Source: an uncultured Chitinophagaceae bacterium (GTDB lineage Bacteria; Bacteroidota; Bacteroidia; Chitinophagales; Chitinophagaceae). Taken from it: 64,000 nt of DNA. The stretch spans positions 186,001 through 250,000 of the forward strand of contig CALMYJ010000005.1 of NCBI GenBank assembly GCA_937873715.1, in the 5' to 3' direction. The stretch's first letter is position 1, and every line of letters starts with the position of its first letter. The translations under genes were made by a program, and so were the position numbers. This document shows positions 25,184 through 34,400 of the stretch, one piece after another. Under the pieces are notes generated by a model. The model did not search any database, had not been told where the DNA came from, and was given only the letters and a program-made list of their open reading frames with translations.

Positions 25184-26614
25184 TTAAAACTGGAAATAAA
25201 TAAACTGTCCGCCATCGAAAACGCCGAGCAGCAGTATCAGTATCAGTACAACGGCATAGGCTAAATTACGTACCAGCCAGTTGCGGTTGTTGAATAATGA
25301 AAAACTGCCTTTCATATACTGCACTTTGTACTCTGCTGCAAACAAAAAGCCGGCTGCCATAAAGCAGTACAGCAGTGTAGAAATATTTTCGTAGTACAGT
25401 GGCCCTTTAAGGGTTGCAATTTTTTTAATAATCATCCAGGCTTCGCCAATACTGGCGGCCCTGAAAAAAATCCAGGTAAAGCAAATGAGGATAAAGGTAA
25501 CGGCTACCTGTACTATAGTTTTCAGCCGGGGTAATTTATCCAGTCCGCTTATTTTATTCAGTTTTCGGTTAAAATTTTTGAACACTATTGCCAGTACCAG
25601 GTAAGCCCCGTTGAGGGCGCCCCATACAATAAAAGTCCAGTTGGCGCCATGCCAAAGGCCGCTGATTAAAAAAACGATAAACAAATTAAAGTACCAGCGT
25701 GGTATACCTACACGGTTGCCGCCGAGGGAAATATACAGGTAGTCTTTAAACCAGGTAGAGAGTGAAATATGCCAGCGTTTCCAGAATTCGGCAATATCCC
25801 TGGCAAAGTAGGGGCGGTTAAAATTGGTCATCAATTTAAAGCCCATTACTCTTGCTGCACCTATGGCAATTTCGGAATAGCCGGAAAAATCGCAGTAAAT
25901 CTGTATGGCAAAAAATACGGTGGCAAGCGCCAGGCTCATGCCGGAATGATCTTCTGCATTATTGTATACCACGTTAACGTATATGGCCAGCCTGTCGGCA
26001 ACCACCAGTTTTTTAAAAAAGCCCCAAAGCATCATCTTTAAACCTTCACGGGCATTATCGTAATCAAAATAATGTTTTTCGTAAAACTGGTGCAGCAGGT
26101 TTTGCGGCCTTTCAATAGGCCCGGCCACCAGTTGGGGGTAAAACATTACGTACAGGGAGTAGATACCAAAATTTCTTTCGGCAGGCTGGTGCCCCCGGTA
26201 TACCTCAATGGTATAACTCATGGCCTGGAATGTGTGAAACGATAAGCCGATAGGCAACAGGATGGATAAATAAGGTATGGGATTTTGATAACCGGCACCA
26301 TGCAGGATGGCGGTGAGGTTATCGTTAATAAAATTGTAGTATTTAAATACAGCCAGTACACCAATATTGGCAATAAGGCTGGCTACTAAAAACATTTTTC
26401 GCTTTTTACCCTTCGATTGTTCAATAAAAATACCGGCGAAGTAATCGATAACAATGGTAAAGCCCAGTATAAGAATGTATACCGGTACAAAAGCCATATA
26501 AAAATAACAGCTTGCAGCCAGAAGCAAAAACCACCTGTACTTATGTGCAATTACAAAATACAAAGTGGTAACAAGGATGAAGAAAAATACAAACTGTATG
26601 GAGTTAAACAACAT
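25184..26614 (-). CDS. MBOAT family O-acyltransferase, copy 1
   Basis: A 476-residue polytopic membrane O-acyltransferase of the AlgI/DltB branch. The two key histidine blocks are RWHISLSTWFKDYLY and SGLWHGANWTF; the second holds the invariant MBOAT histidine. GPIERPQNLLHQF and DFSGYSEIAIG are further family marks. It would move acetyl or another acyl group across the inner membrane. It ends with GVFDGGQFIYFQF, as does the second copy at 27620, and both have 476 residues. It starts 10 bases after the stop of the copy-2 SGNH gene, so four genes form one compact run. Confidence 0.92.
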   Translation of the reverse strand: MLFNSIQFVFFFILVTTLYFVIAHKYRWFLLLAASCYFYMAFVPVYILILGFTIVIDYFAGIFIEQSKGKKRKMFLVASLIANIGVLAVFKYYNFINDNLTAILHGAGYQNPIPYLSILLPIGLSFHTFQAMSYTIEVYRGHQPAERNFGIYSLYVMFYPQLVAGPIERPQNLLHQFYEKHYFDYDNAREGLKMMLWGFFKKLVVADRLAIYVNVVYNNAEDHSGMSLALATVFFAIQIYCDFSGYSEIAIGAARVMGFKLMTNFNRPYFARDIAEFWKRWHISLSTWFKDYLYISLGGNRVGIPRWYFNLFIVFLISGLWHGANWTFIVWGALNGAYLVLAIVFKNFNRKLNKISGLDKLPRLKTIVQVAVTFILICFTWIFFRAASIGEAWMIIKKIATLKGPLYYENISTLLYCFMAAGFLFAAEYKVQYMKGSFSLFNNRNWLVRNLAYAVVLILILLLGVFDGGQFIYFQF

Positions 26615-26624
26615 ATGGCTTCAT

Positions 26625-27614
26625 TTAATGGTTGCTGTTAGTTGGTACAGCAACATTGGTTAAATAACGCTTTTCGTATTGAATTATTGAATCTGCCACC
26701 ATGGCCGACATGAGCCTGGCGCCAACATCATTCAGGTGTATGGGGTCGGCAAAAAGCTCCTGCCGGGATACCAGTGCCGGCTCCATTGTGTAATCAATAA
26801 ATTGAATGTTGTGCGCTTTGGCTATGGCTTCTGCCATCCGCAGGGTTACCAGTTCCCTGCCCAGCATATTAAGGTATGGGGTAGCCACCACCGTTATTTT
26901 GATATTCCTGTCTTTACATTTTTGTAAAAATGCCTTATAGGAGTTTACAAAATTGCTGTCTATTTTATCGCTTTCGGTTTCCCTGGCAGGTTGTACAGGT
27001 TTTTTCCAAACGTTGTAAGAGGGTTTATAGCCTTTAATCACTTCATCTTTTTCCCTGCCCAATACGCCGGAAGCGATATTAAATATCATTGAATTAAACG
27101 GGTATACTGATGAGAGCAGTTTTACTTTTTCGTGTTTGCTTTTCAGGTTTACAATGTCTCTTATTTCGGGGTGCGTTTTATAATAAGGCAGCAACACATC
27201 AAGGCGTTCGTAAGTTTGTTTGTTTTCCATAAACTCGTATGCCCTTACATCAAGAATAATTCTTTCAGGAGTATATCTTTTTAGTACGGCATTGAGTACC
27301 GCTTCGTGGTAAAGCATAAAATAACCTTCACGGCTGGCATTGTAAAAAGGCAGGCCAAATTTTTCTTCAAATACTTCGGGATGAAACTGGCGTGTGCCTT
27401 TGGATGAACCGAAGATGAGCAGTTTGGCATCGGTTTGTTCCATCGAATAAGTGGTATTGTAAGCCCATCCGGTTTTTTGCTTAAAGTAAAAATGGCGCAG
27501 GGTGCTGCCCAATGCAAAATCGGCTATCCATATCATCAGGAGTACAATGAGCAACTGTGTGCCAAAGTACAGGTACCTGTTGTGCTTAATTGAAGTGGTA
27601 ATTTTTTTAAGCAA
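26625..27614 (-). CDS. SGNH-like acyltransferase/esterase partner of MBOAT, copy 2
   Basis: A 329-residue paralogue of the gene at 24212, with the same single N-terminal anchor, LLIFGSSKGTRQFHPEVF nucleophile block and a DPIHLNDVGARLM Asp/His block. The segments LPYYKTHPEIR and LSSVYPFNSMIF are nearly the same in both copies, while the region between residues 190 and 230 differs most and could decide the acceptor. It begins five bases after the stop of the copy-2 MBOAT gene. Role as for copy 1: transfer or removal of acyl groups on an extracytoplasmic polymer, inferred from its partner. Confidence 0.8.
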   Translation of the reverse strand: MLKKITTSIKHNRYLYFGTQLLIVLLMIWIADFALGSTLRHFYFKQKTGWAYNTTYSMEQTDAKLLIFGSSKGTRQFHPEVFEEKFGLPFYNASREGYFMLYHEAVLNAVLKRYTPERIILDVRAYEFMENKQTYERLDVLLPYYKTHPEIRDIVNLKSKHEKVKLLSSVYPFNSMIFNIASGVLGREKDEVIKGYKPSYNVWKKPVQPARETESDKIDSNFVNSYKAFLQKCKDRNIKITVVATPYLNMLGRELVTLRMAEAIAKAHNIQFIDYTMEPALVSRQELFADPIHLNDVGARLMSAMVADSIIQYEKRYLTNVAVPTNSNH

Positions 27615-27619
27615 TGTGT

Positions 27620-29050
27620 TTAAAATTGAAAGTAAATAAATTGTCCGCCATCAAATACGCCGGCCGCCAGTATAAGCAGCACCATAGCGGTATAGGCTAA
27701 TCGCCTTACCAGCCTGTTGTTGCTGTTAAAGAAAAGGAATTTGTTATGCTGAAATTCTTCCAGCCATTCTGCCACTACCAGTAATAGTATAGCGCCAAAG
27801 CAATACAGCATCATAGATGGGCTATCGAACCACACACTACCCGAAAAGGTAAAAATTCGTTTGAGTATTATCATCGCCTGATCGATAGTAGGGGCCCTGA
27901 AGAATACCCTTACCAGGCATACCAGTATAAATACAATGGTGATATCCACTACCGTGAGTAGCCTGGGGAATTTGCTTAAGCCTGTGGCGGTATTAAATTT
28001 TGCCCTCCATTTTTGTGTAATAATGCCAATTACCACGTACAGGCCGTTGATGGCGCCCCATACAGCAAAGGTCCAGTTGGCACCGTGCCAAAGCCCGCTG
28101 ATAAGAAATACAATCATCAGGTTGAGGTACCAGCGTGGTATGGGCACCCTGCTGCCACCCAGCGGAAAATACAGGTAATCTTTAAACCAGGTAGAGAGCG
28201 AAATATGCCAGCGCTGCCAAAATTCAGATGTTGTTCGGGCAAACATGGGGCGCTTAAAATTGGTCATCAGCTTAATGCCCATTACTCTTGCCGATCCAAT
28301 AGCGATATCAGAGTAACCGGAAAAATCGCAGTACATCTGTATCGAAAAAAAGAAAGTGGCCATTAGCAGCGTATTGCCGCTGGCAGTGTCGTATTTATCG
28401 TAAGCATAGTTTACATAAATAGCCAGCCTGTCGGCTACTACAATTTTTTTAAAGAAACCCCAGAGCATGAGTTTTAATCCTGCTTTTACCCTGTCGTAAT
28501 CAAAGTCGTGCCTGGTATGAAACTGGTGCAGCAGGTTTTGCGGCCTTTCAATAGGCCCAGCCACCAGTTGGGGGTAAAACATTACATAGAGGGCATAAAT
28601 GCCAAAGTGCCTTTCTGCTTTTTCTTTACCCCTGTACACTTCAATGGTGTAACTCATGGCCTGGAAAGTGTGAAACGAAAGCCCAATAGGCAAAAGGATG
28701 TTGAGGTAGGGGATAGGGTTTTTATACCCCACGCCATGCAGCAGTGTGGTAAGGTTGTCGTTTAAAAAATTATAGTATTTAAATACGGCCAGTACGCCAA
28801 TATTGGCAATAAGGCTGGCCACCAGGTACATCTTTCGTTTTTTACCTTCAGACTGTTCGATAAATATACCGGCAAAATAGTCTACCACTATAGTAAAGCC
28901 CAGTATAAGAATGTATACTGGTACAAAAGCCATATAGAAATAACAGCTTGCAGCCAGTATCAGCATCCAGCGGTAACGATGCGGCAACGCAAAATATGCC
29001 GTGGTAACAATGATGAAGAAGTATAAAAAATCTATTGAGTTAAAAAGCAT
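27620..29050 (-). CDS. MBOAT family O-acyltransferase, copy 2
   Basis: A 476-residue MBOAT protein closely related along its whole length to the copy at 25184. RWHISLSTWFKDYLYFPLGG and SGLWHGANWTFAVWG carry the conserved histidines. Differences concentrate in the loop after DRLAIYVN (residues 210-230) and in the C-terminal third. It is the first gene of the four-gene MBOAT/SGNH run. The gap of 68 bases to the sugar transferase gene upstream has no clear promoter, so it may be read from the wcaJ-like promoter. Confidence 0.92.
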   Translation of the reverse strand: MLFNSIDFLYFFIIVTTAYFALPHRYRWMLILAASCYFYMAFVPVYILILGFTIVVDYFAGIFIEQSEGKKRKMYLVASLIANIGVLAVFKYYNFLNDNLTTLLHGVGYKNPIPYLNILLPIGLSFHTFQAMSYTIEVYRGKEKAERHFGIYALYVMFYPQLVAGPIERPQNLLHQFHTRHDFDYDRVKAGLKLMLWGFFKKIVVADRLAIYVNYAYDKYDTASGNTLLMATFFFSIQMYCDFSGYSDIAIGSARVMGIKLMTNFKRPMFARTTSEFWQRWHISLSTWFKDYLYFPLGGSRVPIPRWYLNLMIVFLISGLWHGANWTFAVWGAINGLYVVIGIITQKWRAKFNTATGLSKFPRLLTVVDITIVFILVCLVRVFFRAPTIDQAMIILKRIFTFSGSVWFDSPSMMLYCFGAILLLVVAEWLEEFQHNKFLFFNSNNRLVRRLAYTAMVLLILAAGVFDGGQFIYFQF

Positions 29051-29118
29051 GGTTATGGTTTATAACGGTAGTACCGGGTATTGTTCATCATGAATTGTTG
29101 CTGTATTGCTCACTCGGG

Positions 29119-30516
29119 CTAATAAGCTTTTTCATCGCCTTTAAATACTTTGTAAACGGTGAGGAACATAATACGTATGTCCAGCCAGATGTTCCAGTTT
29201 TCAAGATACCAGAGATCGTCGTTTACCCTGTTGATGAGTTGAGTGTCTTCGGTTATTTCGCCCCTGTATCCATTAATTTGCGCCCAACCTGTAATGCCGG
29301 GTTTTAAAAACTGGCGAATCATAAACTGGTCTACAATTTTAGAATAATCCGAAGTGTGCTTTACCATGTGCGGCCTTGGACCTACCAGGCTCATTTCGCC
29401 TTTTAACACATTGATGAATTGTGGAAATTCGTCGAGGCTTGTTTTACGAATAAAGCGGCCAATACGGGTAATACGATTGTCATTTTTAGTAGCCTGCTTG
29501 GTGTCTGATTCTTTATTCACCCTCATGCTCCTGAATTTGTGACAATAAAATGTTTTGTTATTTCTGCCCGACCTCAGTTGGGAGAAAAAGATGGGCCCAC
29601 GGGATTCTAAAAATATTAAAAGCCCCAGTATTGGTACAAGCCAGGATAAGATAAATATTACCACAAAAAGACTTACCACTACATCCAGCACACGTTTTTT
29701 TATCCTGTTGCCAACATCATCGAGCGGCTCACTCCGAAGTGACAGCACTGGCAAATCCCTGATATAGTTGATTACAACGGGTTTATTTACAAACATAGAA
29801 AGATCGGGTACCACTTTAAAGCGAATACACTCCATTTCAGCTTTATTGATTAAGGTGTAAATAAAGTTGTTTTGTTCAGGTGTAATGGTGGAGTAAATTT
29901 CCTGGATATCCATCTCTATGGCAGTAGGTATGGTATTTTTAATGTCGGCAAGTATGGGATGCCGGGATAGTTCGGTAATATTTTTTTCATCTTCCACAAA
30001 GCCAAGCAGGTGGGCATTAATCCCTTCTTCATCAAAATATTTTTCAAGTTTTTTAGCGGTTTCGTTGTAGCCGATTATTAATACTTTATTAAATAATTGA
30101 TTGCGTCCTTTAAAATAATTACTGATGCCTAAATACAGGAAGCGGTTGATGAGCAGTCCCACAGCAAAAAATCCCATATGAAAGAGGATGAAAAACCGGG
30201 ATACTACTAACTGCCGGGCGAAGAAGAGGTAAAATAATACGGTAATTACCCAAAGCAGGTACACCTGAACGGTACGCTTGGTGAATGATTCAAACTTAAG
30301 AATATTAGAATCGGAATAAGTGCGGCAAATAAAACAGAGTATAAACCATGCCACATTCAGAATAGCCAGCAGTTCCAGGTATTCCATCTTTGCCGAGGGG
30401 GCAATACGTTCGCCAAATGCCAGCTTGCAGGCAAGGTATACCAGGTTAATGAGCAGCAGGTCTAAAACGATTAGCGATCTTTTCAGGTAAAGTTTAAATT
30501 GATTCTTCATAACCAC
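29119..30516 (-). CDS. Polyprenyl-phosphate sugar-1-phosphate transferase, WcaJ-like
   Basis: A 465-residue initiating enzyme of exopolysaccharide synthesis. It has four N-terminal membrane helices, a CoA-binding-like Rossmann domain (NKVLIIGYNETAKKLEKYF), a further helix near residue 285, and the C-terminal catalytic sugar transferase domain with KRVLDVV, HKFRSMRVN, TSLDEFPQFINVLKGEMSLV, GPRPHM and KPGITGWAQINGYRGE. Enzymes of this layout move glucose-1-P or galactose-1-P to undecaprenyl phosphate, the first step of a Wzx/Wzy repeat unit. It is therefore the likely priming enzyme for the minus-strand locus that continues at 36981, although an unrelated plus-strand gene separates them. Confidence 0.9.
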   Translation of the reverse strand: MVMKNQFKLYLKRSLIVLDLLLINLVYLACKLAFGERIAPSAKMEYLELLAILNVAWFILCFICRTYSDSNILKFESFTKRTVQVYLLWVITVLFYLFFARQLVVSRFFILFHMGFFAVGLLINRFLYLGISNYFKGRNQLFNKVLIIGYNETAKKLEKYFDEEGINAHLLGFVEDEKNITELSRHPILADIKNTIPTAIEMDIQEIYSTITPEQNNFIYTLINKAEMECIRFKVVPDLSMFVNKPVVINYIRDLPVLSLRSEPLDDVGNRIKKRVLDVVVSLFVVIFILSWLVPILGLLIFLESRGPIFFSQLRSGRNNKTFYCHKFRSMRVNKESDTKQATKNDNRITRIGRFIRKTSLDEFPQFINVLKGEMSLVGPRPHMVKHTSDYSKIVDQFMIRQFLKPGITGWAQINGYRGEITEDTQLINRVNDDLWYLENWNIWLDIRIMFLTVYKVFKGDEKAY

Positions 30517-31415
30517 TAGGGGGGAGTTTATGCATTTTATGTGTTATAAATTGCCTGAAAACTTTGTAAGTGAATAATAAATAATGGATTGCGTTTGGTG
30601 TGTTATTAACGCAAATGTATATCTATTTATTATTGCCAGGTTGAGATGGCACGTATATCTACGTGATGACTTGCGCATTTTACGATGATTCTGATTTGCT
30701 GCAGCTTTAATGATGCATCACTTAGTAAGCGGCAGGTGCTGGCGCAGTATATATCTTATACCTGCTTTAGTTTTACAAACAGTTATGGTGGAGCGATACT
30801 ATACATTTAATAATGCTTTGTACACCAGTAATTTAGGTGCAGCAGATATTTTTGGTATTGTATCGGTTTGTATACCGGAACCAGTTTTGAATGGCACAAT
30901 GCCGGGTACAATAACTGTATTTTTCACATTTCATTCAAAAATGTGGAAAAAATACTTCGAATTCTAAAATCTCATCCCGGCTTAGGGCATGGTTTTTGCA
31001 AAATATTTCCGAATTGAATAAATAGCGTAAAATCGAATATCTTTAATCGCTGGTTATATTTTTCCGGAAAAGATATTACCAGTTTTAATCCCGGTACACT
31101 TATGCTGCCTCTCTCACTTGGGTGGGCCATATTAAAAGTGCTGATTTTTGTGCGGTAATGATGTTTATTTCTGCTTGTAGTTCATACCCTTGTAATAATC
31201 CCGACCTATCAAATATGGCTCCCATTGTTTCATAATGGAATAGTATGCTGGCTTTGCAGTTTTGCAAATGGTGCATAGTATGTGCTGCTTTAACCGGGCA
31301 GAAGCCAGGATTGTAATCTTTAGTACCCCATTGATGCCTTGATGCAGGCCGCTTATTTGTGCTGCCTTAATCTGAGTCAACCTTATTGTCCAATGTCAAA
31401 AAACTGTGTAGAAGG
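30517..31415. other. Long intergenic region, about 900 bases
   Basis: This gap separates the divergent wcaJ-like and giant beta-helix genes. It is AT-rich, and short open frames in it (30710-30967 plus strand, 31165-31380 minus strand) have no protein-like features. One -7-like box for the wcaJ side is noted separately. I found no RNA gene, exact repeat or terminator in it. Given its size it could hold regulatory sites or the remains of a lost gene. Confidence 0.5.
30612..30619 (-). promoter_or_regulatory. Candidate -7 box for the wcaJ-like gene
   Basis: On the minus strand it reads TACATTTG, exact TAnnTTTG, 95 bases before the ATG. No TTG at the right spacing was seen. Confidence 0.35.
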
Positions 31416-34400
31416 ATGGTGAATGTACATGCTGTTAACCGGCAAAAATCAAAATCAATTTGTAACAGGCATATTGTAATGGCATGCTTGTTTACTTTTT
31501 TCATTTCGGGCCTTAGTGCCAAAACTTATTACCTGTCCAGCGTTTCAGGTAGCGATGCGTATACGGTAACCCAGGCTCAAAGCCAGTCTACACCGTGGCG
31601 CTCTATTTCTAAATTGAATAGTGTTTTTAGTTCACTGGTAGCAGGGGATAGTGTTTTGTTTCGCCGCGGCGAAACCTTTTATGGCACACTTACACCCACT
31701 GTTTCCGGAATTATTTTTGCTGCCTATGGCAGTGGAGCCAAGCCCGTTTTATCCGCCCTTACAACTATTTCATCCTGGACATCGGCAGGTACCAACCTGT
31801 GGCGCAGCCCGGCATTAAGCCCGGCTTCTACACCAAGTGTACTTACCGTAAATAACCAGGCCCATGCCTATGGCCGCTTTCCCAACACTGGCCATATGTT
31901 TTTTGAAGCCTCATCCAATGCCGGCTCTATCACCGATTACCAGCTTACGGGTACGCCCAACTTTGCCGGTGGCGAATTAGTGCTGCGCTATAATGGCTTT
32001 GAACTTAATCGTTACCCGATTACTTCTCATTCGGGGGGCACCATTAATTTCTCCGGCAACACAAGGTCGTTAACGGTTAACTACGGCTACTTTGTGCAAA
32101 ATCACCTTTCAACATTGGATAGCCAAAACGAATGGTGCTACAGTACCAGTGCCCGTACGGTTACCATCTGGAGTACCAGTACGCCAACTAACGTTAAAGT
32201 AAGTACGCTTAATAATATCTGTATTATATCAAGGGTAAATAATATAACGCTTAGAGACCTGGTTTTTGAAGGGGCCAATCAAACTGCTATTGCTGTAAGT
32301 AATGCCAGCGGTATCAACATCAATTCCTGCGATATCATTCACTCAGGTTTTGCGGCCGTTAGTGCTGTATCGGTGAGCAATTCAAACTTCCAAAATAATT
32401 ACCTGTTTAATAACTATAATAATGGCTTCGATTTAAGCAGTCCGCTCAATACGGCTATCACACTCCGTAACAACAGGATTACACGTACAGGTGCTGTACC
32501 GGGTATGGGCGAAAGCGGCAGTGCAATGGTAATGAGTGCTGTGGCTATATGTGGCAACAACCATGTTATAGAATATAACCAGATAGACAGTACCGGTTAT
32601 ACACCAGTTAATTTTAGAAGGTGTAATAATCTTACCGTAAAAAATAACCTGATAACAAATTATTGTTTTGTAAAGCAGGATGGAGGTGGCGTATACACCT
32701 GGAATAACGAATTATCGCCCAACCTTTATATCGATAATAAAATTATCGGTAACATTATTTTAAATGGTATTGGAGCGCCTGAGGGTACACCCGACTCATC
32801 AAATTTTGATGTGGATGGGGTGATGATGGATGATAATGCATCAAACGTTACCATTACGGATAATACTATTGCACATGTTAATGGTAATGGTATTTACATT
32901 CATAACAATTTTAACATGACGGTGCTGCGTAATACGGTATTCAACTGCCGTTCGCATCAGGCCAGTTTTGTGCACAATCTTGCATTTATTAATGGCTCCC
33001 CATCTCCTTACACCACACCCTTGCGGAATATCACTTTTAAAAACAACATCCTGTTTTCAAAAACACCTGCCCAGGGTACCATGATGGTATCCAGCATCCG
33101 CAACGATTTTGACAGTATGGGTGTGGCCGACAGCAATTATATCACCCGGCCATTGTACGAAGACTGGACAATAGACGGAAGCCGTGTGGTAAATAATGCA
33201 ACTATCAGAACGGCCTACGACCTTAATACCTGGAAAACCGCTTTCAAAAGAGATAAAGCTTCAAAAGTTGCAGCAAGGGGAATTCCACCTTATACTATCA
33301 ATAAAAATAATTCGTCTAACCTTATTAGTTATGGCACTTTCCTGAGTAATATTTCGGGGCTGAGATTTTACAGTGCCAATGGTAATAACACTTTAAGCTG
33401 GGATAATACCAGCAAGCTAACCGGCACCGGCTCACTGCGAATTAATTTTCCGTCAATTGTTTCTAACCAGTACACTTTACTCTATTCTTCTGTAGGGGCT
33501 GTTAGCAGCAGTAAAAACTATGTGCTTCGTTTTAAAACACTGGGTACCACCGATACCGGCTTTTTGAGGGCATTTATCCGCAGGGAGGGTACGCCATTCG
33601 ATTATCTTACGCCACTGCAGGTAAAACAATTTGGCAAAACCAGGATGCAGCATGAATACCTGTTTACTTCACCGGTATCGGTTTCGGCTGCAGTGTATGC
33701 CATTGAAATCAAGCAAAGCTCCGGTACCACTTATGTGGATGATATCGAGTTTTTTGAAGTAGATGCCAGCATTACCAATCCTGATAATCATATTCGCCTT
33801 GAATATAATGCCGCTACCTCTTCCAAAACAGTTGTGCTTGATGGAAATTATATCGGGGTGGATAGTGTTTTTTACAACGGTTCTGTAACCCTGCCCCCTT
33901 ATAGCTCAAAAGTATTAATACGGGATACTTCTAAAAAAAGCACACCGGCAACCAGCCTGTCACTTTCAGTTAACAATCCTGCTGTGGCCTGCTTTGGTGG
34001 TAATACAAATGTTACAATAGCTGCTGCCGGTGGTACCGCACCTTATACCGGTACAGGAACATTTAATGTGAGTGCCGGTAAGGGCAGTATGAGGGTGGGT
34101 AGTCAATCCAGCACTACCATGTATACTTTGTTATACTCGGCTATTGGCCCGATAAGTGCCAATAAAAATTATATGCTCCGGTTTACCACGCTGGGTACCA
34201 CTGAAGCGGGGGAGTTAAGGGCCTACATCCGGCAAACCGCATCGCCTTATGCTAATTTAACACCGGTACAAACCGGTAACTTTGGCACCAGCCGCCAGCA
34301 ACATGTTTTTTATTTTAATGCACCTGTTGCAGCAGCAGGCGGCTCCTTCCTGATAGAAGTACGCCAAAGTTCCGGCACGGCTTACTTAGATAATATTGAG

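Noticed and set aside
30710..30967. 85-codon plus-strand open frame in the 900-base gap
   Set aside because: No promoter, no family features, unusual residue mix and low-complexity AT-rich DNA around it; more likely chance.
31165..31380. 71-codon minus-strand open frame upstream of the giant gene
   Set aside because: Composition does not look like a protein from this genome, and nothing supports a start site.
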